From: Corynebacterium sp. P3-F1
GTDB lineage: Bacteria > Actinomycetota > Actinomycetes > Mycobacteriales > Mycobacteriaceae
NCBI RefSeq assembly: GCF_030503635.1
Contig: NZ_CP129965.1
Span: 1,426,001-1,490,000, forward strand
DNA length: 64,000 nt
Reading direction: 5' to 3'
In this document: piece by piece, positions 28,537 through 35,792 of the stretch
Numbering within the stretch: position 1 is the first letter of the stretch
Layout: each line of letters starts with the position of its first letter
Made by a program: the position numbers and the translations under genes
The notes under the pieces: generated by a model
Seen by the model: only the letters and a program-made list of their open reading frames with translations
Database searches by the model: none
What the model was told of the DNA's origin: nothing

Positions 28537-28552
28537 GGGTGGTGCTTAATTG

Positions 28553-29698
28553 TTACATTTTGAATGCCGGCTTGATGGTCTTGTTCCAGGAGGTTTCCAT
28601 GTCCATGCGCCAGAACGGCCAAGAGTGGGTGCCCACGTTACGGAACTCGTAGTGCGCCGGAATGTTCAGGCTGTCCAGCTTGGCTTTGAGATCGTGGTTG
28701 CAGCTGTTGATTGCAGCTTCGATCACACCTCCCTCGACCTGGAGGACCATGGATGTTTTGTAAGCTGCTCCTAGGCTGGCACCCTGAGCAGCGAGGTAGC
28801 CGACCATGTCCTGCTCCGCAGCGAGACCTGTGGCGGTGGAAACATAGAGCTCCGTGCCACGCAGTTTGTCCGCGTTCAGGAGGGCGTCGTTAGCGCGGTT
28901 GTACGGGCCACCCATGGGCCCCCACATCTGCTCCGGGGTGACCGTCTGGAAATTCGCGGCCGAACCAGCGCCACGGTTCACAGTCAGGCGGGCGAAGTTG
29001 TACGCGGCCGGAGAAGATGTAGCGGCGCATCCGGAGAAGCTTGCTGCCGCATCGTAGAAACCGGGGACTTTTTCCGGGAGCAGAAGGGCAGAGGTACCGG
29101 ACATTGAGAAGCCGATGATCGCGCGACGGTTGTCCGCACCAAGGCGCTGCTCAATCGGCCCCGGCAGTTCCTTGGTCAAGAATGTTTCCCATTTCTGGGG
29201 GCCCTTGAAGTAGGCAGCCTTCGGGGTGTTCAACCAGTCGGTGTAGTAGGAGAACGCGCCCTCCATCGGGATGACGACGTTGACGCCCTTCTTTTCGTAG
29301 AACTTCTGCGTCTCCGCGTAGGTCAGCCAGTCAGAATTCTGTTCCGCGCCGCCCGCACCGTTGAGCAGGTAGATCGTCGGAGCGTTTTTCACCAGCTCGC
29401 CCTGAGCGTTGCGGGCCGGGATGACTGCAACTGGGATGTCACGTCCCATAGATGGGGAGTGGACCCAGAAAGCCCAGACCTTATTGTGGTCGACGCTGTT
29501 GACCCACTTTGCAGTCTCACCGGTGAGGACCGCTTGAGGGGCAGGGTGCGCGTTCCAATTCTTGACCGTTCCCACTGCGGCGTTGCCCGCCGCTTGTTGA
29601 GCACTGACGGGAGCTGCGCTTACCGTATTCGCGGATGCTGCGCCGAAAGTGAGCGCCGTAGCGGCCGCGATCGCGGCGACGGAGCGGAAGAGCTTCAT
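28553..29698 (-). CDS. Secreted corynomycolyltransferase (antigen 85-like)
   Basis: Alpha/beta-hydrolase that transfers mycolic acids onto trehalose or arabinogalactan (or onto proteins) outside the membrane, 381 residues. The signal peptide is clear (FRSVAAIAAATALTFGAASA, cleavage near residue 27). The nucleophile Ser is in GFSMSGTSALLL, and the C-terminal His is in GTHSWPFWRMDME; the segment YLLNGAGGAEQNSDWLT is the oxyanion side. It lacks the long C-terminal LGFP extension of Cmt1/PS1. A strong terminator follows, and a gene-free tract with a divergent small peptide gene lies upstream. Confidence 0.92.
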   Translation of the reverse strand: MKLFRSVAAIAAATALTFGAASANTVSAAPVSAQQAAGNAAVGTVKNWNAHPAPQAVLTGETAKWVNSVDHNKVWAFWVHSPSMGRDIPVAVIPARNAQGELVKNAPTIYLLNGAGGAEQNSDWLTYAETQKFYEKKGVNVVIPMEGAFSYYTDWLNTPKAAYFKGPQKWETFLTKELPGPIEQRLGADNRRAIIGFSMSGTSALLLPEKVPGFYDAAASFSGCAATSSPAAYNFARLTVNRGAGSAANFQTVTPEQMWGPMGGPYNRANDALLNADKLRGTELYVSTATGLAAEQDMVGYLAAQGASLGAAYKTSMVLQVEGGVIEAAINSCNHDLKAKLDSLNIPAHYEFRNVGTHSWPFWRMDMETSWNKTIKPAFKM

Positions 29699-30114
29699 GT
29701 CTAAGAATCCTTATTTGTTTTGACGGGCTGTTTCAATGACACCCCAGCCGATATGGTTCCACTCCGAATTTCGCTGCGCGAACGCATTCCGTTACCGCTA
29801 CGCGTATACACGCCTAAGATTCTTGGAGTGTCCTTGACTCTAACCTTGGGCCAGCTGACGCACAACCGATAATTCCGTTCCAGTTGTGTCGGATGTTAAA
29901 CGTGTTACGATCCGACCTGCGTGTGTTGTCGTTCGGTAGCCTCGGACAAAAATTTTTCGGGCAATGTCGTAACGAGGACGCAATCCAGCGCGAAACACCC
30001 AACGAAACGAACGCGGGCGACCCACTCAAATTTTAAATAGCTCGGAGCCGCACTCAGGAGATGGCTTAGTGGGTGCCCCGACAATGACTACGGCAACAGA
30101 AAAGGACACTCTTC
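29699..30114. other. Divergent intergenic region, about 415 bases
   Basis: Relatively AT-rich spacer between the mycolyltransferase gene (minus) and the small peptide gene (plus). No gene is credible in it. It contains a candidate promoter at 29884-29911 and an inverted pair CGGAT (29890-29894) / ATCCG (29910-29914). The length suggests regulated transcription of both neighbours. Confidence 0.5.
29884..29911 (+). promoter_or_regulatory. Candidate promoter for the 41-residue peptide gene
   Basis: TTGTGT at 29884-29889 and TACGAT at 29906-29911 with a 16-base spacer. It would give a leader of about 195 bases. Seen by eye only. Confidence 0.35.
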
Positions 30115-30240
30115 ATGAAGAACACCCCGCTGAACCCCATCGAGCAGATCCAGCTGATGATCAACGAGTTCTTGGGTGGCCTCACCCACCAGCTGTCTTC
30201 TACCTCTTCCACGATCGCTCTCGGCCTAGGCATGTTCTAG
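30115..30240 (+). CDS. 41-residue peptide, candidate porin-like/O-mycoloylated surface peptide
   Basis: Small gene with a good ribosome site (AAAAGGA, eight bases before ATG 30115) and its own terminator. The peptide begins MKNTPLNPIEQIQ, continues with an amphipathic stretch (LMINEFLGGLTHQL), a Ser/Thr cluster (SSTSST) and ends TIALGLGMF. There is no Cys and no cleavable signal. Corynebacterial PorA, PorH and ProtX are of the same size, also lack signal peptides and are O-mycoloylated on Ser. The neighbouring mycolyltransferase makes that comparison attractive, but sequence identity to a known porin cannot be claimed. Confidence 0.6.
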   Translation: MKNTPLNPIEQIQLMINEFLGGLTHQLSSTSSTIALGLGMF

Positions 30241-30264
30241 GACGACGCCCAAGCGAGGACACTC

Positions 30265-30304
30265 AACCGGCCGGGCTTCCGATCTTTCGGGGCCCGGTTT
30301 TCGA
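30265..30304 (+). terminator. Terminator after the small peptide gene
   Basis: CCGGGC (30271-30276) pairs with GCCCGG (30292-30297), with an inner CCGA/TCGG pairing, and TTTT follows. It shows the 41-codon gene is a transcription unit of its own. Confidence 0.65.
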
Positions 30305-30337
30305 TGGGATTATTCTCTTGCCTTTTTCAGTTGCCGG

Positions 30338-30541
30338 TTAGGGTTCAAGCCACTCCGAACGCAGATTACCGTGTCGGGAACAGATAGCCTCCCACGACAC
30401 CGGGTTCATTTTCACGACCATTCGGCGGTCACAGAGGGGGCAGATGCGGGGCGCATCGTAGGGGCGAGCCGGATCATGAGGTAAGTGGATCTCGCCGCTC
30501 AGGACGGCGTCGGCAAGCTCCGTGGAGTCTGGGATTCGCAT
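30338..30541 (-). CDS. bsaP: Biotin synthase auxiliary protein
   Basis: Small protein of 67 residues coupled to bioB: its ATG overlaps the bioB stop (TAATG). The Cys-rich half has CPLC and CSRH (ICPLCDRRMVVKM and AICSRHGNLRSEW), a metal- or cluster-binding pattern. In actinobacteria a small protein of this kind encoded directly after bioB is required for sustained biotin synthase activity by helping to restore its auxiliary iron-sulfur cluster. Assignment rests on size, Cys pattern and gene coupling. Confidence 0.82.
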   Translation of the reverse strand: MRIPDSTELADAVLSGEIHLPHDPARPYDAPRICPLCDRRMVVKMNPVSWEAICSRHGNLRSEWLEP

Positions 30542-31644
30542 TAGAGGGACTTCAACGTGCTGTATAGGACACCGTGATCGGCGCGGTGCGATTGGTCAAC
30601 GGGTTTAATGGAGAGGTTTAGTCTGGACTCCATCGCGTGGTCGATCGCGTCTCGGTCCTTTTCCATCGGGCGTCCGAACGTTGTGAGGTAATTCCCGCCG
30701 ATGATGGCGTTAGCGCCGCCGAGCAAGCCGGATTCCGTGCCGTCGTCGCCGAGGGCAAGCTCTGTGCCGCCAGCGAAACGCAGTTGCGTCGACGGCATGG
30801 CGAGACGCAACGCGGCAACCATTCGGAGGGCTTCTCCTTGGGGAACCAGAGGACGGTTGGCGAACGGCGTGCCGGGACGAGGATCGAGGAAGTTTATCGG
30901 GGTCTCGTGCGGGCCGACCTCCGCGAGCTGCGTCACGAATTCTGCGCGCTGCTCGACGCTCTCCCCGAGCCCAATGATACCGCCGGAACACGTCTCCATT
31001 CCTTCAGCTCGGACATTCTCCAAAGTGTCCCTGCGCTCCTGCCAGGTGTGGGTAGTGACCACGTTGGGAAAGAACGACTTCGCTGTTTCCAAGTTGTGGT
31101 TGTAGCGCATTACACCCATCTGTGCCAGCCTGTGAGCGTCTTCACGAGTGAGGGTTCCCAGTGAGGCGGAGATTGAGATGTCCACTTCGTTTTCGATCGC
31201 GATGACAGCCTGTGCAACCTGGTCTAATAGAGATTCAGATGGGCGCTTTACAGCCGCGACTATGCAGAATTCTCCGGCGCCCATCTTCTTCGACTGCTTC
31301 GCTGCCTCGACGAGTTCTGCGGTGTCGAGGGTCACTGAGCGCACGGGTGATTCGAACAGGCCGGACTGGGAGCAGAATTTGCAGTCCTCCGGACAGCCGC
31401 CCGTTTTGAGGGAAACGATGCCCTCGAGAGAAATCTCGACACCGCAGTGACGGATCCGCACTTGGTGTGCGAGGTCCAGCAGATCCTGCAACCTATCGTC
31501 TTCAATCATCAGGGCTTTATAGATCTCCTGCTGATTGAGCCCTTCACCATTCTCGAGGCATTTCTCTCGAGCAATGTCGAGGATAGAGAGGGAGTTCTGG
31601 GTATCTCGGGTGTCAGGCTTGTTCTGGGAAACCGGTGGGACCAT
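30541..31644 (-). CDS. bioB: Biotin synthase
   Basis: Radical SAM enzyme that inserts sulfur into dethiobiotin, 367 residues from ATG 31644. The radical SAM motif is CPEDCKFC (Cys-x3-Cys-x2-Cys), and other conserved parts are [32 protein letters not shown], and [16 protein letters not shown]. The frame is open to 31701, but similarity and a candidate BioQ operator in that stretch favour the internal ATG. GTTAGCATAAT just before the ATG could be a -10 element, giving a very short or absent leader. Confidence 0.95.
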   Translation of the reverse strand: MVPPVSQNKPDTRDTQNSLSILDIAREKCLENGEGLNQQEIYKALMIEDDRLQDLLDLAHQVRIRHCGVEISLEGIVSLKTGGCPEDCKFCSQSGLFESPVRSVTLDTAELVEAAKQSKKMGAGEFCIVAAVKRPSESLLDQVAQAVIAIENEVDISISASLGTLTREDAHRLAQMGVMRYNHNLETAKSFFPNVVTTHTWQERRDTLENVRAEGMETCSGGIIGLGESVEQRAEFVTQLAEVGPHETPINFLDPRPGTPFANRPLVPQGEALRMVAALRLAMPSTQLRFAGGTELALGDDGTESGLLGGANAIIGGNYLTTFGRPMEKDRDAIDHAMESRLNLSIKPVDQSHRADHGVLYSTLKSL

Positions 31645-31694
31645 AACGATTATGCTAACAAATCGATCAACTAATAGCAGCATAGAGGCGGTTT

Positions 31695-31709
31695 TGAACA
31701 CCGTTTAAC
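31695..31709. promoter_or_regulatory. Candidate BioQ operator upstream of bioB
   Basis: TGAACACCGTTTAAC, about 50 bases before the bioB ATG. The reported corynebacterial BioQ site is TGAAC-N3-GTTAC; here the left half and the spacing match exactly and the right half is GTTTA. It is partly palindromic (GTT..AAC ends). Confidence 0.5.
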
Positions 31710-32038
31710 GGTCTGGCCTCACCAGTTAGTGATTCCGGGGGTCGTCAGCCGCAACGATCAGCAGGCTGTTTGCGGCCGGTATCGAAGCTGGTCTTGCGCG
31801 GTCCATCTTTGAACTGGGCGCTCGCGGATTTTCCTATAGGCGGGTAAATGGAATGACTTGGCGCGAAGCACCATGATGTCGTCGAACTCGTGCGTTGCCG
31901 CGAGCGGGATAATTAGAGATGTAGATAGCCTTGTCACAGATCCTTCGCTGATTCTTGAAGAGGCTGCGTTAATCACGCCAAAGGTTGGCCGAATATGTGG
32001 GGCGATGGTCCGTCGCAGCGCTTTATTGCGCACGCACG

Positions 32039-32044
32039 TATCCT
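32039..32044 (+). promoter_or_regulatory. Possible -10 element of lpd, suggesting a leaderless mRNA
   Basis: TATCCT ends seven bases before the GTG start at 32052. A transcript starting at or near the GTG would be leaderless, which is common in corynebacteria. No ribosome site is seen. Confidence 0.4.
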
Positions 32045-32051
32045 AGTGGGC

Positions 32052-33464
32052 GTGGCTAATGAACATTTTGACGTTGTAGTACTTGGCGCTGGCCCTGGCG
32101 GCTACGTTGCAGCAATCCGCGCAGCCCAGTTGGGTAAAAAGGTCGCGGTCGTAGAGAAGCAGTATTGGGGCGGTGTGTGCCTGAATGTGGGCTGCATCCC
32201 GTCGAAGTCCCTAATTAAGAACGCTGAAGTGGCGCACATCTTCAACCACGAGGCGAAGACGTTCGGCATCAAGGGCGATGTTTCCTTCGAGTACGGGGAC
32301 GCGCACAAGCGTTCCCGTAAGGTATCGGAGAAGATCGTCGGCGGCGTTCACTACCTGATGAAGAAGAACAAGATCACCGAGATCAACGGCCTCGGTTCCT
32401 TCAAGGACGCAAACACGCTGGAAATCACCGAGGGCGAGGACAAGGGTAAGACTGTCTCCTTCGACGATTGCATCATCGCGACCGGTTCCGTGGTGAAGAC
32501 GCTGCCGGGGATTGAGCTGTCGGACAACGTGGTGTCCTACGAGGAGCAGATCCTCAACCCGGAGGCCCCGGAGAAGATGGTCATCGTGGGTGCCGGCGCG
32601 ATCGGCATGGAGTTCGCGTACGTGCTGTCCAACTACGGCGTGGACGTCACGGTCGTCGAGTTCATGGACCGCGTTCTGCCGAACGAGGACAAGGATGTGT
32701 CCAAGGAGATCACCAAGGCGTACAAGAAGCTCGGCGTGAAGATCCTGACGGGTCACGCGACAACGGCTGTGCGCGACAACGGTGATTCCGTCGAGGTGGA
32801 CATCCAGAAGAAGGGCTCGGACAACACGGAGACCATCACCGTGGACCGCGTGATGGTGGCTGTTGGCTTCCAGCCGCGCACCGAGGGCTTCGGCCTGGAG
32901 AACACGGGCGTGGAGCTCACCGACCGCGGCGCGATCGCGGTGGACGAGCGCATGCGCACCAACGTCGACGGCATCTACGCCATCGGCGATGTCACCGCGA
33001 AGCTGCAGCTCGCCCACGTCGCTGAGGCTCAGGGCATTGTCGCGGCTGAGATGATCGCTGACGCTGAGACCATGGAGCTCGGCGACTACCAGATGATGCC
33101 GCGCGCCACCTTCTGCAACCCGCAGGTCGCATCCATGGGTTACACCGAGGAGCAGGCTCGCGAGAAGTTCGCGGACAAGGACATCAAGGTCGCCACGTTC
33201 CCGTTCTCGGCCAACGGCAAGGCATTGGGTCTCGCGGAGTCCCAGGGCTTCGGCAAACTGATCGTCGACGGCGAGTACGGCGAGATCCTCGGTGCGCACT
33301 TGGTCGGTGCGAACGTGTCCGAGCTCCTGCCGGAGATCAACCTGGCGCAGCGTTTCGATCTCACCGCCGGCGAGATCGCTCGTAACGTGCACATTCACCC
33401 GACGTTGTCCGAGGTGCTCAAGGAGATCGCGCACGGCGTCGAGGGCCACATGATCAACCTGTAG
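32052..33464 (+). CDS. lpd: Dihydrolipoyl dehydrogenase
   Basis: FAD-dependent E3 subunit of the pyruvate and 2-oxoglutarate dehydrogenase complexes, 470 residues. Visible are the FAD fold [19 protein letters not shown], the redox disulfide [13 protein letters not shown], the NAD fold [16 protein letters not shown], the second FAD motif GIYAIGDVT, and the C-terminal catalytic [12 protein letters not shown]. The start is GTG 32052; the frame is open to 31995 but similarity begins at [11 protein letters not shown]. The gene stands alone, separate from other E1/E2 genes, as in C. glutamicum. Confidence 0.97.
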   Translation: MANEHFDVVVLGAGPGGYVAAIRAAQLGKKVAVVEKQYWGGVCLNVGCIPSKSLIKNAEVAHIFNHEAKTFGIKGDVSFEYGDAHKRSRKVSEKIVGGVHYLMKKNKITEINGLGSFKDANTLEITEGEDKGKTVSFDDCIIATGSVVKTLPGIELSDNVVSYEEQILNPEAPEKMVIVGAGAIGMEFAYVLSNYGVDVTVVEFMDRVLPNEDKDVSKEITKAYKKLGVKILTGHATTAVRDNGDSVEVDIQKKGSDNTETITVDRVMVAVGFQPRTEGFGLENTGVELTDRGAIAVDERMRTNVDGIYAIGDVTAKLQLAHVAEAQGIVAAEMIADAETMELGDYQMMPRATFCNPQVASMGYTEEQAREKFADKDIKVATFPFSANGKALGLAESQGFGKLIVDGEYGEILGAHLVGANVSELLPEINLAQRFDLTAGEIARNVHIHPTLSEVLKEIAHGVEGHMINL

Positions 33465-33471
33465 CGCTTTC

Positions 33472-33482
33472 GCTTATCGACG
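33472..33482 (+). repeat. Copy 10 of the 11-mer GCTTATCGACG (intergenic)
   Basis: Exact copy eight bases after the lpd stop and eight bases before the terminator stem. It is one of two intergenic copies. Confidence 0.9.
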
Positions 33483-33489
33483 CTTCTTG

Positions 33490-33523
33490 GCCGCCCCCGC
33501 TGGTTCCCACCAGCGGGGGCGGC
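33490..33523. terminator. Strong bidirectional terminator after lpd
   Basis: Perfect 15-bp stem GCCGCCCCCGCTGGT (33490-33504) and ACCAGCGGGGGCGGC (33509-33523), with loop TCCC. It lies between the convergent lpd and glycolipid-binding genes. Confidence 0.85.
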
Positions 33524-33531
33524 GTTTCTGG

Positions 33532-34134
33532 CTACAAACGTTTTGCCATATCCGGGTAGTTAAAAACTACTCCGTCTTCGTCGACCGTGAGCTGCACATC
33601 TACCCCTCGCGTGCCGCTTTGGTACCGTACCGTCTGCTCGTCGATCGAGCTGTAGTACTGGTCCGACGCGATGACCCTCAGCGACGGCATGTCGATCCAC
33701 GCCATAATCAGTTTCGTCTCCGGCACGTTCCGGGTTAGAAGGTCGAGGCGTCTAATCGGCATGGTGTTGGTTACCGGGCAGAGACCGAGGTCGCAGTCCA
33801 GTGCGGCATTCAAGTCCTCGCCGGGCACGATGCCAGGCGCCATTTCCGGGCCAGCGAGCTCGGTTGGCTGAGCGCCACTTACTGAAGTCCTACTCGTCCA
33901 CACACCGTCCGCGTCCCGCTCCAGCTCAAGATGCCGGTTCCACCCTTCGCCGTGCACGTGGACCTGGACGGCCTGTGTTTTCCAGTCATCTAACGCTTCG
34001 AGCACCCACCGGGCCGAATACCCCGTGCCCGTCTGAATTCCGTGAGCCCTCAGCCCACCAGGCTCGAACGAAACCTCTGCCTGGTTTTGGATCTCTGGTC
34101 CATCTGGGTGTTCCCAGTAGTAGTCACGCTCCAT
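33532..34134 (-). CDS. Putative glycolipid-binding family protein
   Basis: Soluble protein of 200 residues resembling the Pfam putative glycolipid-binding family (PF06475). It begins with a beta-rich stretch (AEVSFEPGGLRAHGIQT, YSARWVLEALDDWKTQAVQV) and has a conserved central motif (DLGLCPVTNTMPIRRLDLL) and a C-terminal QTVRYQSGTRGVDVQLTVD. It has no signal peptide or membrane helix. The function is unknown; the family name comes from a fold relation rather than biochemistry. It is single-gene, with a terminator on each side. Confidence 0.75.
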   Translation of the reverse strand: MERDYYWEHPDGPEIQNQAEVSFEPGGLRAHGIQTGTGYSARWVLEALDDWKTQAVQVHVHGEGWNRHLELERDADGVWTSRTSVSGAQPTELAGPEMAPGIVPGEDLNAALDCDLGLCPVTNTMPIRRLDLLTRNVPETKLIMAWIDMPSLRVIASDQYYSSIDEQTVRYQSGTRGVDVQLTVDEDGVVFNYPDMAKRL

Positions 34135-34162
34135 GCCGGCGAGCCTAGTCAGATATACAACA

Positions 34163-34202
34163 CCCGGCCCCGCTATCTCACGTTCGAGATAGCGGGGCCG
34201 GG
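34163..34202 (-). terminator. Terminator after the SRPBCC gene
   Basis: Perfect 17-bp stem CCCGGCCCCGCTATCTC (34163-34179) and GAGATAGCGGGGCCGGG (34186-34202), with a 6-nt loop. It lies between the SRPBCC gene and the downstream glycolipid-binding gene, both on the minus strand. Confidence 0.85.
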
Positions 34203-34218
34203 CGGGCGTGCGGCGGGG

Positions 34219-34695
34219 TTAGCCCTTCTGGGTCGGGTTGTCGGTGCGGTCGACAGCGGCAGCGAGAGCTGCGAGGGACTCTTCCATGGCGGAGTCGTCG
34301 AAGTTCTCCGACATCTTGCGTACCGCGTCAGACTCGATCTCGCTGCGGTCGTAGGTCAGGGTGACGGAGGTGCTGTCCGCGCCCTCGGAGGAGAGCTCAT
34401 AGAGCCACTTCGCGCCGACCTCGATGTCGGCGGTGAGGTTCTTCAGGTTCTTCCAGCCGATGACTTTGTTCTCCTGGAAGGCGTACACCTCGTTGCGGGT
34501 CTGGTAATCGCCGTCTTCCTTGGTCATGTTCATGACGAAGATGTCGCCGACCTTCTCCAGCTTCGCGTCGGTGTCGGCGGAGACGACCATGCTGGAGTTA
34601 TCCGTCTCTGCGTGGCGGGACGGATCAGAAAGGATCGCGAAAATGTCGTTGGCGGATGCGTCGATTACTCGGGTTGCAGAATTCGTATCGGTCAT
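34219..34695 (-). CDS. SRPBCC (START-like) superfamily protein
   Basis: Small soluble protein of 158 residues with the helix-grip fold used to bind hydrophobic ligands. The start is ATG 34695 (MTDTNSATRVIDASANDIF); the frame is open far upstream but that part has no coding character. Typical features are the N-terminal ASANDIFAILSDPSRHAE, the central YAFQENKVIGWKNL, and the C-terminal helix MEESLAALAAAVDR. The ligand is unknown. Divergent from sdhC across 318 bases. Confidence 0.85.
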   Translation of the reverse strand: MTDTNSATRVIDASANDIFAILSDPSRHAETDNSSMVVSADTDAKLEKVGDIFVMNMTKEDGDYQTRNEVYAFQENKVIGWKNLKNLTADIEVGAKWLYELSSEGADSTSVTLTYDRSEIESDAVRKMSENFDDSAMEESLAALAAAVDRTDNPTQKG

Positions 34696-35013
34696 GTGCC
34701 CCACTGTAACGAAGAGTGGCGGACCGCGAGCACCGGTGGATAAGGGTGAACTAACAAACCAAAGTTCGACACCCTTCGGGGTGATGCTTGTGGGGTAGTG
34801 CGCGAAAGGCTCACTGAGGTGCGCTATTTCACATTTCGCGCATTGCGCCAACGTCGAAAAGCTGTTGCTGATGTGAACTGGGGTGTTGGCGACGCATCGG
34901 CAAGCGCGCGAGGCGAATGCGCCGCGTGCGGGGCAGGCGCGGGGGTGGCCCGTCGCCACGAGTAGTGAGGAACCTTCGGTTAATCGTAAAGTTGAATCGA
35001 CACTGGAGGTGCC
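34696..35013. other. Divergent control region upstream of sdhC
   Basis: No gene. It holds an inverted pair GCGCGAAA (34800-34807) / TTTCGCGC (34834-34841) with a 26-base spacer, a small palindrome AACC-TTC-GGTT at about 34971-34981, and a possible -10 TAAAGT at 34987-34992, followed by the sdhC ribosome site GGAGGT. Regulators of sdh in C. glutamicum act in this kind of region, but no site could be assigned with confidence. Confidence 0.45.
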
Positions 35014-35772
35014 ATGACTGTTCAACATGCAGATCGTGACGCAATTCGTCACGGCAAAATCACTGAGGAGCCGCTCCGCGAACGGCCCGGAGTGCCTACA
35101 TGGGCACTCAAACTCACAATGGCCGTCACCGGCCTGATTTTCTTCTTGTTCGTCATCGGCCACATGGTCGGTAACCTCAAGATCTTCATGCCTGACCACG
35201 GCCGGACCGCTGCCATCGATGAGTACGGCACGTTCCTGCGTGAGATGGGCCAGCCCCTGTTCCCCGGCAGCTCGCTGCTGTGGATCATCCGCATCGTCCT
35301 GCTCGCCTGCCTCGTGCTGCACATCTGGGGCGCGTTCACCCTGAAAGCACGGTCGAGCAAGTCTCGCGGCAAGTTCCGCCGCACCAACCTGATGGGCGGC
35401 CTGCAGTCCACGGCCGCTCGCTGGATGGTCGTCACCGGCGTCATTCTGCTGCTGTTCATCATCTTCCACCTGCTGGACTTGACCATCGGCGAAGTTGTCG
35501 CGTCCGATGCGTTCGTTCACGGCGCAGTGAAGAACAACCTGATTGCCACGTTCGCACCCGGACGCTGGCCGGTGACGCTCTTCTACGTCATCGCGATGAT
35601 CGCACTCTTTATGCACCTCACTCACGGTGTATACCTGGCGGTCTCCGACCTGGGCTGGCTGGGTAAGCGCGGCAACGCCATCATGGTCGTGCTCGCCTAC
35701 TGGATCCCGGCCATCGTGGTTATCGGCAACATTGTGATGCCTTTGGCCATCGCATTCGGAATGGTGTCATAG
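35014..35772 (+). CDS. sdhC: Succinate dehydrogenase cytochrome b subunit
   Basis: Di-haem membrane anchor of succinate:menaquinone oxidoreductase, 252 residues with five membrane segments (such as LTMAVTGLIFFLFVIGHMVG and WIIRIVLLACLVLHIWGAF). His residues in the segments (GHMVGNL, VLHIWGAF, IFHLLDL, LFMHLTHGVY) are candidate haem ligands. The ATG 35014 follows GGAGGT. It is the first gene of sdhCAB; there is no sdhD, as expected for this enzyme type. Confidence 0.95.
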   Translation: MTVQHADRDAIRHGKITEEPLRERPGVPTWALKLTMAVTGLIFFLFVIGHMVGNLKIFMPDHGRTAAIDEYGTFLREMGQPLFPGSSLLWIIRIVLLACLVLHIWGAFTLKARSSKSRGKFRRTNLMGGLQSTAARWMVVTGVILLLFIIFHLLDLTIGEVVASDAFVHGAVKNNLIATFAPGRWPVTLFYVIAMIALFMHLTHGVYLAVSDLGWLGKRGNAIMVVLAYWIPAIVVIGNIVMPLAIAFGMVS

Positions 35773-35792
35773 GAAGGGCTGGAGGAACGTCA

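Larger units (their letters stand above)
31645..32051. other. Divergent intergenic region bioB-lpd, about 400 bases
   Basis: It holds the bioB control region (31645-31710) and the lpd promoter at its right end. In between no gene is convincing; short open frames on both strands have no coding character. A 17-base string, TTCCGGGGGTCGTCAGC at 31733-31749, recurs upstream of hemD at 63631-63647. Confidence 0.5.

Noticed and set aside
29814..30029. Open frames of 60-71 codons on the minus strand upstream of the mycolyltransferase
   Set aside because: No ribosome site, no domain and low-complexity composition; the region looks like a control region.
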